This document shows positions 1-12,114 of a stretch of 64,000 bases of DNA, piece by piece (the first letter of the stretch is position 1; each line of letters opens with the position of its first letter). Under the pieces are notes generated by a model that made no database searches, had not been told where the DNA came from, and saw only the letters and a program-made list of their open reading frames with translations. The stretch is taken from positions 248,001-312,000 of the forward strand of contig JAGPNK010000006.1 in assembly GCA_020746835.1 (NCBI GenBank), given 5' to 3'. A program made the translations under genes and the position numbers. Origin of the DNA: Stachybotrys elegans. Taxonomy: Eukaryota; Ascomycota; Sordariomycetes; Hypocreales; Stachybotryaceae.

Positions 1-472
1 CGCCTCTATTCAACCTCGAGCATCGGCTGCTGGCATCTCCTCCCTCGCCCAGAGGAATGCAGAATATATACACCTGATCGCCTGATGGTCCATATCTACA
101 AGCATTGAAGCACGCACAGGGAGCCAGAGGGGACGCGCGCATGCCTTTGTTTCGAGAGCCAGACGCACGCATCGCAAACATCTTGGCGGCTGGCCGAAAA
201 GCCGTTGGCCTGGAGGCCTACCAGAGCGCCTCGCGCAGACCGTTGCCTGAGAGGCCCTCCGTGAAGCAATCTCTCAACAAAACATTCCAGCATCCGACGC
301 CTGCAGTAACTCGCAATAAACCGTTTGTGCCTACCTATTTGCGGCTTTTGCTTGCTTCTTACTCATTTGATTTCCCCTTAGAGCCCTCGCTTGCAGCCGC
401 CTCTCACGTACCCAGCAAGGCATCAATCAGATAGCCCATTTCAGCACTTCCGCAGCAGCACGGTTGCCCATC
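1..472. other. Upstream region of DCL2, no gene seen
   Basis: No convincing coding region. Open frames here lack ATG starts or family similarity. The stretch presumably holds the promoter and 5' leader of the Dicer gene; I see no clear TATA box. Confidence 0.4.
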
Positions 473-3400
473 ATGAGCTCCAGCAGCTCGGATCAAGGCG
501 ACACACCTGGTGGTGCTAGTCCTTTGCCCACTCACGGCGTTTCCGGGTTGGACAGCTCTGCGACTCAAGCCCCCAAGGCAACAGAGGCAAACACGAGCAA
601 CGAGTTACAACCCGCTGCTAACCTGAGCCTTCGGGCATATCAGAAGGAAATGCTCGAGCTCAGCAAGCACCAGAATGTCATCGTTGCTGTGAGTATCCCT
701 TGGATGTGGCCCGTGGTCGATCCGAGCGCTGGCTGACCACTTCAGATGGACACGGGAAGCGGTAAAACCCAAGTGTAAGTGATTCAACAAAGACAGATCA
801 ATGTCAGTGCCTCACACCTGTTCTAGCGCTATCCGCCGCATCTCACTTGAGCTGGACAAAGCGTCGCCCTCCAAAGTATGAGCTGTCGGCTGTCCCAACT
901 GCAAGATAGTCGTTAACAGGCCATAGTTTATATGGTTTCTCGCCCCCACCGTGTCTCTTTGCTCCCAACAGTTCGAGTCCATCAAGCTTCAGATCCCTGC
1001 TGCAACCATCAGGAGCATCACGGGCAACGACGAAGTTGAGACTTGGAACCGGGAGACGTGGGCCGGTCTCCTGAAAGGGACCCAGATCCTAGTGACCACC
1101 TACCAGGTGCTTCTCGACGCTCTTTCTCATGCCTTTGTTAAGATGAAGGATCTCTCGTTGATTGTCTTTGACGAAGGCAAGTGTTCAACGCAAGGATAGA
1201 AGCATCAAATCGCCTAACACCACCTCCAGCTCATAACTGTACTCGGAATCATCCAGGACGCAAGATCATGATGGATTACTACCATCCCCAGAAGGAGCGC
1301 GGCGGCCAGGTACCTTGCATTATGGGCTTGACAGCAAGCCCAAGCTTTCGGTCCACGCTGAAGGAGCTCGAGGCCCTCGAAGCTACTCTTGATGCACGAT
1401 GCATCTCACCCACGCTCCATCGAGAAGATCTCCTAAGATGTGTCAGCAAGCCTCAGATCAAGCCCATTGTGTACAGCATGCCGGAGCCGGAGGTGACGCC
1501 TCATACTCGATCCATGTCAGTCCTGAGAAAAGTATACGAAGGCCTTGATATCATGGCGGATCCCTACATCGTCCATCTCCTGAAAGATCCCACTGAGAGA
1601 AATCTTCGCCGTGCCAAGACTGCGATTGAAAAACGGGATACCTACACTCAGGCCCAGATCAAGGGGCTCTACAACCGAAGCATTGAGATATGCCGTCAGT
1701 TTGGCTCATGGGCGGCAGACAAGTTTCTGTGGATGAGCATCAGCACGTTTCTTGGAAAGGTGGATACGACTGCCGAGTTCTTTGACAAGGCCGTTTCAGA
1801 AGAAAAAAGATACATGGCCAATCTCTTGCGTCAGGTACCGGTCCATCAAGCTCCCTTGCCCCAGGACGAAGACGAGCTGTCCTCCAAGGTCATGCAGCTG
1901 CTGGCTCTCCTCGAGGCAGCCAAGGACGATGTTGTCGCGATAGTCTTTGTCAAGGAAAGAGCCTCTGTTACCATGCTCCAAGAGGTTCTGCTCACGTCAC
2001 AAGCCATATGCAACAAGTATCGGATCGGCACCATGGTCGGCACATCAAACTTTGGGGGCAAGAAGAAGAACCTGTTTGAATTTGAGGGAAACGCAGATGT
2101 TTCGGCCTTGGAAAAGTTTCGGACGGGAGAGATCAACCTCCTCATTGCCACCAGCGTACTGGAGGAGGGCATTGACGTCCCTGCTTGCAACCTCGTCATT
2201 TGCTATGATCAGCCCGATACCCCCAAGTCGTTTGTACAGCGCCGCGGAAGGGCGAGGATGCGAGATTCGCAGCTACTGCTTTTCCTGATGAACTCGGCGG
2301 ATATCCTCAAGCGGTGGGAATCCCTCGAGGAGGCAATACGCGTCCAGTACGAAGACGAGGAGAGACAGCGCCAGGCGCTGGAAAAGCTGGAGAACTCAGA
2401 GGACACTGTCTCTATGTCCTTCACCGTCGAGTCCACTGGGGCGAGGCTGGACTTTGACAATGCCAAGCAACACCTGCAACATCTCTGTAGCCGCATGACG
2501 TGGGGTGACTTCGTCCACAGCAGGCCCGACTACATAATTCAACCCGCTGCGGCAGGCAGTGGCAGAATAACCGCCCAGGTGTCACTCCCGACATTTGTCC
2601 CTCCAGAAATCAGAGTTATCCAAAGTGCTTCTTCATGGCTATCTGAGAAGAACGCCGTCAAGGATGCTGCTTTCCAGGCATACTTGGCTTTGTACAAGGC
2701 CGGGTTCGTGAACGAGAATCTCCTGCCTTTCCCGTCCATTGATGACGCATCTGCGGTCCCAGCCAGGGAATCTGTGGTCAAGGTCGGCGCCATTCTGGAT
2801 CCATGGATCAAGACGGCGAAGTTATGGAGAGAATCGGGGACGAAATGGTTGTACCTGGTCCAGTATCAAGACTCGGCTGGGCGAACGATCAAGGAGTATG
2901 ACCTCGTTCTTCCCGTGAAGCTCGATGCCATGCGCAGCATACCCATCTATTTCGATGCGGACAATATGCACTCGATCCAAGTCAGCTTGCTCCGCGCAAT
3001 TCAGGACGAGGAGATTGCACGCATGCCAGATCACACTTCTGTCCTTCTGGGCTTCAGCTTTGCGCACAGATGGCCCATGGAGGCAAGGGATCACGTTATC
3101 CGACTGACTGCCCGAAATGAAGACATCCAAGGAAGCGACATTGGCGCTCTTCCCTTCAATGAGCAGAATCGGGATATTGTCAACGGGCGGTGCATCATCC
3201 GGGACCAGCAGGAAGCTGCATATCTCTTCGATGGGATTCTTGATTCAAAGCCCCCGCTAGATGAGGTTCAGCATCGCCCGTGTTGGGACTATGACGCTGC
3301 TCCCAACAACGTGCCGTATCTGCTGCTCAAGAAATGGACCAAACGAGCCGACTTCCTTCACCCTGTCTTCATTAGCCCGGGCAACGAGCAGGTTTCTCGG

Positions 3401-5008
3401 AAGCGCTTCACCCGTGTTCTTCCTCTTCCGTGGGCCAGGGTGGACAGGGTCTCTATAGACCACGCGGCCTTTGGAATTTTGATTCCCTCTCTTATCCATG
3501 AGCTCGAGGTGAATCTGTTGGTCAAGGAACTCTCCGAGACCATTCTTAAGCCTGTGGGGATCGAGAATCTGGAGTTGATTAGAGAAGCTATCAGCTGTAG
3601 AAGTGCTGGAGAGCCATGCAACTACGAGCGGCTCGAATTCCTCGGCGACTCGGTCCTCAAGTACTGCGCTGTGGTCCATGTCTTTGGTAAACGTAAGTGG
3701 TAGAGGTTTCCAGGCGACTCTATAGCAGCTGACACATGTATAGATCCTACCATGCCTGAGAGCATTCTGACACACTACAAAGACGCCATTGCTTCCAACT
3801 CAAGGCTGTGTTGGACTGCTATCAACAAGGGATTGTCGCGATTCATTGTTTCTAAGAGATTCACAGGCCATAAATGGCGACCCCTATACGTCGACGATGT
3901 GCTTGCAAGAAAGGATCTCACAGCTGACACAAGAGAGATGTCCACCAAAACCCTGGCCGACGTAGTGGAAGCGCTTGTTGGAGCAGCCTACGTCGATGGC
4001 GGTATTTCCAAAGCATTGAAGTGCCTCTCGGTATTCTTAGATGACTTTGACTGGTATGATATCCACCGCCAGCAGGACATGATATTCTCGAGAGAGACGA
4101 GCAATGCCTCCCTTCCGCCCGTTTTGGAGCCGCTGGAAGACTTGATTGGATACAAATTTCGCCAAAAGTCGCTGCTTGTGCAAGCCATGACGCATGGCTC
4201 ATACGAGTTGGACGCAGAATCTCGGTCGCTCGAGAGATTGGAATTCCTTGGCGACGCTGTTCTTGACTACATCATTGTCAGGCGCCTGTTCCCGGTTCTG
4301 CCCCCTCTGCCTCATCACATGATGCACACCTTGAAGACTGTCCTTGTAAACGGTGATTTCTTGGCCTTTGCAAGCCTGGAGTACACCGTCAACAAAAAGG
4401 AGCGGGCACTGGGTCCGGGCCATCAGGTTGTGGAGGAGGTTGTGCCTCTGGCATTGTGGCAGTTTATGCGGCATACGCAACGGGTGATTGGTGACGAGCA
4501 GGTGGCCACCTCGGGGCGGTATAAGATGTTGCGGGAGGAGCTCCTAGCTGCTTTGCAGAATGGCACTCACTACCCCTGGAGTTTATTCTTGCAGTTGCGA
4601 GCCAACAAGTTCTACTCTGATGTCTTTGAGGCCATGTTGGGGGCCATTTGGATTGACTCGGGGTCGGTCGACATATGCGAGGCTGTGCTTGCCCGCTTCG
4701 GCATCATGTCGTACCTAGAGCGTGCCATACGGGATGGAGTACACATGGTCCATCCAAAGGAGGAGCTCGGGGTGTTGGCCGTGGATCAAAAGGTCAGGTA
4801 CATGACCACGCGTACCCCCATTGTTGGTAAGAACAGCCATGAGGCGCACTACGGCTGCAAGGTCTATGTCGGAGCGAGGAGACTTGCCGAGGTTCAGAAC
4901 AGTGGGAGCAAGGAGGAGGCTCAGGCCAAGGCGGCAGAGATGGCTGTGCGTATTTTGACGAACGAAGCTACAGCGATGCCGAATGAGGCTTTGGCGAGCA
5001 ATACATGA
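473..5008 (+). CDS. DCL2: Dicer-like protein 2 (RNA-silencing endoribonuclease)
   Basis: Cuts double-stranded RNA into small interfering RNAs; in fungi Dicer-2 mainly serves quelling and antiviral defence. Proposed exons are 473-688, 746-774, 827-875, 927-1176, 1230-3692 and 3744-5008, giving 1423 aa, the usual family size. Domains in order: helicase with Walker A (MDTGSGKT, about 73-80) and DEAH (180-183); helicase C with the RRGRAR motif (about 490-525); a dimerisation-type segment; RNase IIIa (ERLEFLGDSVL near 980, EALVGAAYVDGG near 1075); RNase IIIb (ERLEFLGDAVL near 1165, EAMLGAIWIDSG near 1297). The acidic catalytic residues of both RNase III domains are present. No PAZ domain is evident, as is usual for fungal DCL2; a weak dsRNA-binding-like tail follows. 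Intron 4 is GC-AG (1177-1229). The ATG at 473 is the first in frame. It converges on the NRK1 gene, 180 bp apart. Confidence 0.95.
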
Positions 5009-5189
5009 GACGGCTTTCATAGCATTTATGATCTACGAGGAATGCAATATCGAGGTGGGACATGATGACAACCTATTTCACGCAAAGTGATCATATACTG
5101 CCGCTCATGTGTGTTGTTATTCCTTTGACATTAGGCTCAGTAAACTCTCATTTCCAATCATGGTTTCAATCTAACTTGTGGTTCATATT

Positions 5190-6048
5190 TCATGGCGAGC
5201 TGAACTTTTCAAGCTCATCTAAAATCGTATCTACAGCCCAGTCTAGTGTTTGTTCCATCTCAACATCCACGCCGACACCCTTCTGCACCTTGATACCCTC
5301 CTTCTCCAACACATCATGTCGGTACTCGCCATCGACATTCCCATCCTCAAACATAAAGGCATGCTCCTGCACATAGTTGGGCCAGACAATGTCATCCACG
5401 TAGCCCGGCGGATCGGCCCAGAAGCCCTCAATGGTGACGTACCCATCGCGGGCCTGGCGGCGCGCCTTGGCTTTTTCGTAAGAGGCGCGCACAAGCAGCT
5501 TCACGTCGAGACTGGGCTTGAGTGGTGCCATAGAGGGCGGATAGAGTAGGAACCCGTCGAGGATACAAAGACGTGCCGCCGGGAGGGAGGAGGCGCGGGC
5601 CGAGACCTTGGCCTTGGCGCGGGCGATGGCGGAGTCGGAGACGGGGCACTTTCCGACTGAGTTTTGGTCTTCTTTGGATTCAAGGGTTGGCTGGTGGTGG
5701 TTTAGTATCATAGTCTGGCGTAACAAGAGCGTAGGTGGTTACCGGGAACGAGGCGTTTTGGCGGATGTAAGCCAGGGCATCGGCCATGGCAGGAATGTCT
5801 ATAGCTTCAGCGCAGTCCCAGTCCAGCAGGCCGTTTTTCGAAGGAAGCCTTAAAACACGCATCAGAGGGTGCTGAAAATAGAGAGGGACATCCACGCCAA
5901 CCACCTACTCTGGTTCCGGTCTGTAGAAATCATCCTCGTGAAGAATAAAGGTGTTGGGAAAGATGTCACGCAGCAAGCGCGCCAGCGTCGTCTTGCCGCT
6001 GGACGAGCAGCCAGAAATTGCTATTATTATGGCCTTTGGTTGTTCCAT
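5190..6048 (-). CDS. NRK1: Nicotinamide riboside kinase
   Basis: Phosphorylates nicotinamide riboside to nicotinamide mononucleotide in the salvage route to NAD+. Proposed exons, read on the minus strand: 6048-5909, 5848-5743 and 5690-5190, giving 248 aa, close to fungal relatives. A P-loop lies at the N terminus (GCSSSGKTT, about 13-21), followed by HEDDFYRPE, the LLDWDCAEAID substrate segment, and an arginine-rich lid-like stretch (SYEKAKARRQAR). Exon borders were chosen because they restore the family order DDFYRPE-x-LPSKNG-DWDC and ESKEDQNSVG. The introns are 60 and 52 nt. It is divergent from PTH2 with a 340 bp spacer. Uridine kinase-like relatives are the only alternative; the motifs favour NRK. 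Confidence 0.88.
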
Positions 6049-6388
6049 TGCACATGAGGGATAATAAAGCTGACGATGCCTGTGAAGCGCGAAGACGATG
6101 CTGTCAGATGGCTGGGTGACGGACTCGATCCTCTAGCTATCAGCCTGGCCAAGATACGGATCCGACAGAGGGGTTCCAGCGGCTAATAGTGGGGCGCGCG
6201 AGCAGCCACTAGAGTCTCACCACAGCGGGCTTCGTAGCGCGCACAACGTCACACAAGCCGCTGAAACAAGCTTACCTTGCCTAAACCTACATCACAGCAT
6301 CTCGCTCCAAATAAAAGCTGCTGCTCAACATCGCTCTCGCCGCTTCGAAACCAACACGCTTAACCAATCACTGCCTACAGCCGCTACC
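6049..6388. promoter_or_regulatory. Shared upstream region of NRK1 and PTH2
   Basis: A 340 bp spacer between two divergent start codons must contain both promoters and leaders. It is GC-mixed; I recognise no definite factor site. Confidence 0.5.
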
Positions 6389-7125
6389 ATGGACGACAGC
6401 GCTAGGCAATCCGCCATGCTCGTCGGCACGGCCGTGACCTCGCTCATCACGGGCTACATCCTGGGCGTCTACGCCATCCGTGGCTACCTCATCTCCCCCG
6501 AGCTCGCCGAGGAGCGCCGCCGCGCCTACGCCGACCCTGTCGAGAGCGACGAGAGCGACGTTGACGAGGGCGACGTGCCCCTGGACCACGCCCCCAACTG
6601 GGCCAACGGTCGCGACGCCGACAAGCGCCAGGGACTCTCCTTCCAGGCGGCTCAGAGCAAGCCGGCGCCGCCCATCGACACCCACGAGGAGTGCAAGCTG
6701 GTGCTGGTGGTGAGGACAGATCTCGGAATGACAAAAGGTAGGGGCTCTGGATATATGATGGGCTTTTGAAAGCACGGGTTTGCTCACACTCCCCCTCCCT
6801 CTCTGTAGGCAAAATCGCTGCGCAGTGCTCCCACGCCACGCTGGCCTGCTACAAGTCGCTCGTGCGCGCACCCGTCGGCTCCCCCGGACACAGCATGCTC
6901 TCGCGGTGGGAGCGCCACGGCCAGGCCAAGATTGCCGTGCAGATCAAGAGCCAGGAGGAGATGCTCGAGCTGCGCCGCAAGGCGCACAGCCTGGGCCTGA
7001 CGGCTGAGGTGATCCAGGACGCCGGCCGCACGCAGATCGAGGCCGGCAGCATGACGGTGCTGGGCGTTGGCCCTGCGCCTCGGAGCTTGGTCGATCAGGT
7101 TACCGGCCATCTCAAGCTACTCTAA
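6389..7125 (+). CDS. PTH2: Peptidyl-tRNA hydrolase 2
   Basis: Releases tRNA from peptidyl-tRNA that falls off ribosomes. Exons 6389-6737 and 6809-7125 (intron 71 nt) give 221 aa. Residues about 10-32 form a hydrophobic membrane-anchor helix, as in other eukaryotic Pth2 proteins that sit on mitochondrial or ER membranes. An acidic linker follows, then the Pth2 domain beginning LVLVVRTDLGMTKGKIAAQC, with the conserved CSHATLACYK segment and the C-terminal VIQDAGRTQIEAGS motif, and the end VTGHLKLL. The splice junction restores MTKG-KIAAQCSH exactly. It shares its promoter with NRK1 and converges with UTP7. Confidence 0.93.
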
Positions 7126-7462
7126 AAGGGGTGAAGGCATGCGATGGGTGGTCAGGAGGATAAGGAAATGTGTTTCAATGGGCAAAGAATGGGATATCTT
7201 GTCGGGGTATGAATATAGAAAGCCGCGTGATAACGCGCATCAAACGAGTCTGGGATACATTATACGGAGTGGCAAAAGAAACGGCATGGCATGATTGAAA
7301 GTCACAGCATTCAGATGAGAACAAGATCGTTTCTATATTGATTCCCTTCCTCCCAAAGAAAACAAGAACCAAAACACCAAGAAACACCAGGCGTCTGTCT
7401 CTCTCTCTCTTTTCTTCTCGATCTCAGATTTTGGGGGTATTATCTTAACACGCAGCGCCCGC
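7126..7462. other. Convergent 3' region PTH2/UTP7
   Basis: A 337 bp stretch between two stop codons holding both 3' UTRs. A CT-dinucleotide run lies near 7400-7411. No gene seen. Confidence 0.5.
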
Positions 7463-9171
7463 TCATTCCCTCCTGGCAAACCGCGACAGCGCAGGGCCCA
7501 GGTCCTGCTCGGCCTCCTGGAGCCTCTTGGCGTTCTTCTGCTGCTGCTCCTTGTACAGCTCGTCGATGCGCATGCGCTTCTCGTCGATGATGTTCTTGCG
7601 GCGCTGCTTGCGCAGGTACTTCTTGAGCGCGCCGTTCTTGCCGCGCGCGCGGTTGCGGATCTCCTCGGCAATGTCCACGGCCGGCGCGTCCAGGTCCTTC
7701 TCGGCCGCGCGCTGCTTGGCCGACCGCAGGTCCAGCTTGCCGACGTAGTTGGGGTCCAGCGCAATCATCTCCGCGGGGAGCTTGTTGAGCAGGCTCTTGA
7801 CCTCGGCCTCCTGGCGCTGCTTGGCGTTCTCGAAGGGGTTGACCTCGAGCGCGTCGAAGTTGGCTTCGCCGGCGCCTGGTACGATGATGGACGAGAAGCC
7901 TTCGTCGTGGCCGATGCCGAGCACATCTTCGAACGGACACCATTTTACCCTCTCCATTCTTCGGCCCTCGCCTCCCCACGCCATATAAGGCATCTTGACC
8001 TTCTCCTGAACGGGGATGTTCTTGTTGAACAGGCCCTTCCATATCGTCGTCTTGGTACCCCAGCCCACAGCTGTCAGTCCTGTGTCGGAGATAGCTACCG
8101 TCGACCCTGGTTGATGTAGGTAGTAGTTGTTGACCTCCTTGAACATGCGAATGTCCCAGACGGCCATCTTCTGGTCCTGTCCTGTCGAGACCATATATCG
8201 TCCCTCGCGATCCACTGCTACCGACCGCACGGGGCCTCGGTGTGCCAGAAGCTTCACCAAGGGATCGGAGGAGTTTGGCGACCACAGCGTGACGGCGCCG
8301 TTCTGGTGGCCGACGTGTAGCACGGCGTTGTAGGGATTCTGCGTTAGAGACACGGGCTGTCCTAGCTTAGTCGCGCATTCGGCGACCAGCTGGCCCGTTG
8401 CGGTATCTTGATATCGTAGTACTCCCGAGGAGCCCTTCTCATAGTCAGAATGGATGCGTCCCGGTGCGTAATGTGAGAACTTACGATTGTTGCTAGCAGG
8501 AAGTGGTAGGGGAGAAACTCCATCTGCGACACCTCGGTGTGTTTCCTCAAGCAGTGCAACTCCACGCCATCTCGGTCGTAGATGTAGACGTACTTCTTTT
8601 GCGATACGGCAAAGTACTGGTTGTTGTGTAGCCACTTTGCATCTCGCACAGTCTCTCCGAGCTGCAGCTCACAGCCCAGCTTGCCCTCGCGCCAGTTCAT
8701 CGTGGCCACATGGCCCTTTCGCCCTGCCAGCAGTAGTTCGCGGCCGTTCCTCGTGTAGTCGCAGACGTATGGTCCCAATTGATCCAACTTGAGCTCGAAG
8801 CGCTTCTGCGCCGTCTCGACGGCGATGTCGCTGACAATCTCGTCCTGGCGAACCTTGTACGTGCGCTCGAGCTCACCCTCGGCCTCGAGGAAGCCCCCCG
8901 TGTTTTCGAGCAGGATCTCGGCATTCTTGGCTCGGAGAGCGGCCTCTTGGTTCTTTCCTTCGAGTCGCTTCAGGTTGGTACGCAGCTTCTTGTCCTTGAT
9001 CTGCTTCGTGTTGATCGTCTTGCCGCGACCGTAGGTTTTGTTGGCTTCTCTTATGCGTCGCTTCTTCTCCCGCTCCTCACGCGTGGCCAGTTCTGCGCGC
9101 GCCTGCTGGCGAGCGACGACTGCTCCTTGGCGCGCATTGGCACTGGACTCGGCTACCTTGTCGACCTCCAT
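7463..9171 (-). CDS. UTP7: U3 snoRNP / SSU processome WD40 protein Utp7 (BING4)
   Basis: Component of the small-subunit processome needed for early 18S rRNA processing in the nucleolus. Exons on the minus strand are 9171-8485 and about 8434-7463, giving 552 aa. The N terminus is basic and coiled-coil-like, the centre holds WD40 repeats (for example HVGHQNGAVTLWSPN and STGQDQKMAVWDIR), and the C terminus is the BING4CT domain (PFEDVLGIGHDEGFSSIIVPGAGE, here split as PFEDVLGIGHDEG then FSSIIVPGAGE) followed by a lysine/arginine-rich tail. The intron acceptor could be at 8435 or 8438, one codon apart. It is divergent from TSR1, another ribosome-assembly gene. Confidence 0.92.
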
Positions 9172-9503
9172 GGTGAAGTATTTTTGTCGTCGTCGTGACC
9201 AGCAGAGTACAGGCGGGAGAGCAGTCCAGACAAAATTTCACCGCCCAAAAGTTTGGCTGGCTATCGCGTGGCGTTAATTGGCCCACGGAGGCCCCATCTA
9301 GTTTATCGATATCGTCCCACACAAAAAATTCTCGATAACCACAACAACCCCTCCATGACGGTCTAATCTGCTGCCGCACAATTGCATACACAATACACAA
9401 TATATACATATATACTGCCAATCAATAATTCGTCTGCCACGGAAAGGTATACTCCAACCTGGCCTCCCTACCCTTCCGATTTAAAGCTGGTGGTGACGGC
9501 AAG
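9172..9503. promoter_or_regulatory. Bidirectional promoter UTP7/TSR1
   Basis: This 332 bp spacer separates the start codons of two ribosome-biogenesis genes. It contains AAAATTT (9232-9238) and AAAAAATT (9323-9330), which resemble the A/T-rich RRPE element of yeast ribosome-biogenesis promoters. The resemblance is by eye only. Confidence 0.4.
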
Positions 9504-12000
9504 ATGCCTGCCGCCGTGGCGACTCATTCTCATCGCCCGACAACCAAAGTTACACACAAGCCTTTCAAGTCCAGGGCTGCCACCAAACATGAACTGAGGG
9601 ATCGTACAAAGGGTAAGAACAAGTCTGCGCTCTCTTCCAGCAGGGAAAACTTTGCTCTGACATGTCTCTACAGGCCGCGTCCCCAACGAAGCCGGACAGA
9701 GAAAGACTCGCCACCAACAAGTCATGTCGAAATTCGAGCGACGCAACCAGGCCAAGCAACTGAGAATCACCAAGAACAAGGAGCATCAGAGCCAGACGTC
9801 GGTATTCGCAGGTCGCGATGGCGCCCCACGTATCGTCGCAGTCATCCCACTCTGCGCAGATGGCGATGCCAAGGCCGTGGTCCAGCAACTCAATCAGAGC
9901 GTCGATGTCGAGACCCCCACCTACGATGCCAGCGTCACTGTGCCCGTCGACCGCTTCAAGCAGAAGCTGCAGTACATCCCCTTGATCCGGGATCTTACCG
10001 CCTGTCTGAATGCTGCTCGGGTGGCGGACTACGTGGTCGTTGTCTTGTCGGCCGATGTTGAGGTGGACGAGCTGGGCGAACTCATACTTCGCAGCGTGGA
10101 GAGTCAGGGAATGTCGACCATGTTTACCATTGTCAATGGCCTGGACAAGGTGGAGCCCGCAAAGCAACGACAGGGTGTTCTTGGGTCGTTGAAGTCTTTC
10201 ATTACGCACTTTCATCCCGACCAGGAGAAGCTCTACAGCCTCGAGAACCGACAGGAGCGTGCCAACCTCATGCGCTCACTGTGCGGTACTACACCCAAGG
10301 GAGTCAAGTGGAGAGACGAGCGCAGCTGGATGCTGGCTGAGAATGTTCAGTTTGGCACTTCAGACGCCGAGCCCACCATCATCACCGGAATAGTGAGAGG
10401 CAAGGGCCTCAAGGCTGACCGCCTTGTTCAGGTTGGCGATTGGGGCGCTTACCAGGTCGACAAGATTGTGGCAGCACCTCTGCCGAAGCATGTCAAGAAG
10501 AAGGGAGAGGATGTTGTTGTGGACGGTGGAGAGGAGAAGGTCCTCGAAGAGCCGACTGAAGACCAAGATGACCTGAATGATCTCGCCCCTGACGATGTCC
10601 TAATGGACATGGAGGAGGATGAGATGGCCATGTCAACCATGGGTGGGGAAAAGAAGGGAGTGCTGTTGGATGACCACCACTACTTCTCTGAAGAGGAGCG
10701 TGAGGAACTTCTGGTGAAGAAGAGGTTACCAAAGGGAACGTCCAAGTACCAATCCGCATGGTATCTGGATGACGTCTCTGATTCCGGATCAGATCTGGAG
10801 GATGTGGACATGGAGGTCGACAACGAGGAGGAAGCCGCTGCGCCGGAAGACGGCATCGAGGGGTACGCTCAGCCCGAGCCGACCGAAATCGGCCAGTCCG
10901 AGTACCCCCAGTCAGAAATGATGGAGCTCAACGAGGAAGAGGATGCTGCTCAGCTTGCTCAGTACCGAGCCCGAAGGCACGAGGAAGACGACGACAAGGA
11001 GTTCCCCGACGAGATCGAGCTGCAGCCCAACGTGCTGGCACGTGAGCGTCTGGCCCGATACCGCGGTCTCAAGAGCCTGCGCACGAGTCCTTGGCAGGAA
11101 GACGAGGATCGGGCGCACGAGCCCGAGGAGTGGCGTAGGTTGCTTCAGGTCCCAGACTACCAGTCGTCCCGCTCACGGGCGACACGCGAGGCCCTCGTCG
11201 GCGGTGTCGAGCCCGGCACGCGCGTCCACGTCTATGTCAGGGGCGTCTCTCCCGCGCTGGAGAAGTCGTACAGTCCATCCTCGCCCCTCACGCTCTTCTC
11301 TCTGCTGCGACATGAGCAGAAGAAGACGTCTCTCAACTATCTCATCAACCTCAGCTCCGACTACCCCAAGTCGATCAAGGCCAAGGAGGAGCTCATCGTC
11401 CAGTGCGGACCCCGACGCATGGTCATCAAGCCTCTCTTCTCCCAGCCGGGCCAGACGCCCAACGACGTGCACAAGTACTGCCGATTCCTGCACCCAGGAC
11501 AGTCCGCCATTGCCACGTTCATGGGTCCCATGACGTGGGGTTCCGTGCCCGTCCTCTTTTACAAGAGGAACACTGCCGAGGACGTGCAGGGCGAGGAGAG
11601 CTCTAAGCTCGGCCTTTCGCTCGTCGCAACTGGAACCGCGCTCCCACCGTCCACGTCTAGAGTTGTGGCCAAGCGAGTCATCCTGACTGGCCACCCCTAC
11701 CACATCCACAAGAGGGTCGTCACGGTCCGCTACATGTTCTTCAACCGCGAGGACGTTGAGTGGTTCAAGGCCCTCCCCATGTGGACGAGGCGTGGGCGAA
11801 CCGGCTACGTCAAAGAGGCGCTGGGTACCCACGGATACTTCAAGGCTACCTTTGACGGCCGCATCAACCCGCAGGACGCTGTGGGCGTGAGCCTGTACAA
11901 GAGAGTCTGGCCTCGCAACGCGGTGCCTATCGAGGGACCTCTGCTGGAGATTGCCGGCAGCAATGCCCAGCCAGTCGATGAAGATGCCATGATGGGATGA
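9504..12000 (+). CDS. TSR1: Ribosome biogenesis protein Tsr1
   Basis: Late 40S assembly factor related to the GTPase Bms1 but lacking GTPase activity; it acts on pre-40S particles. Exons 9504-9612 and 9674-12000 (intron 61 nt) give 811 aa, the usual size. A basic N terminus (THKPFKSRAATKHELRDRTK) leads into a degenerate G domain, then the AARP2CN region, a long acidic stretch (about 260-420), and the C-terminal Bms1/Tsr1 domain with FMGPMTWGSVPVLFYK, GHPYHIHKRVVTVRYMFFN and ALGTHGYFKATFDGRI. The splice junction restores RTKGRVPNEAGQRK. It shares its promoter with UTP7 and converges on ureG, 114 bp away. Confidence 0.95.
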
Positions 12001-12114
12001 CTACAATGATTTTAGACAAATAACGGGCTTCTGCACACACGGGTGAGGGATAGGCGTATTTTATTTTGATATCACTTTCATTCTTTTAACAATTTGATGT
12101 TCCTCCTCTCAGGC

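Noticed and set aside
105..434. Open frame upstream of DCL2
   Set aside because: It starts at a non-ATG codon, has no motif and ends just before the Dicer gene; more likely leader DNA.
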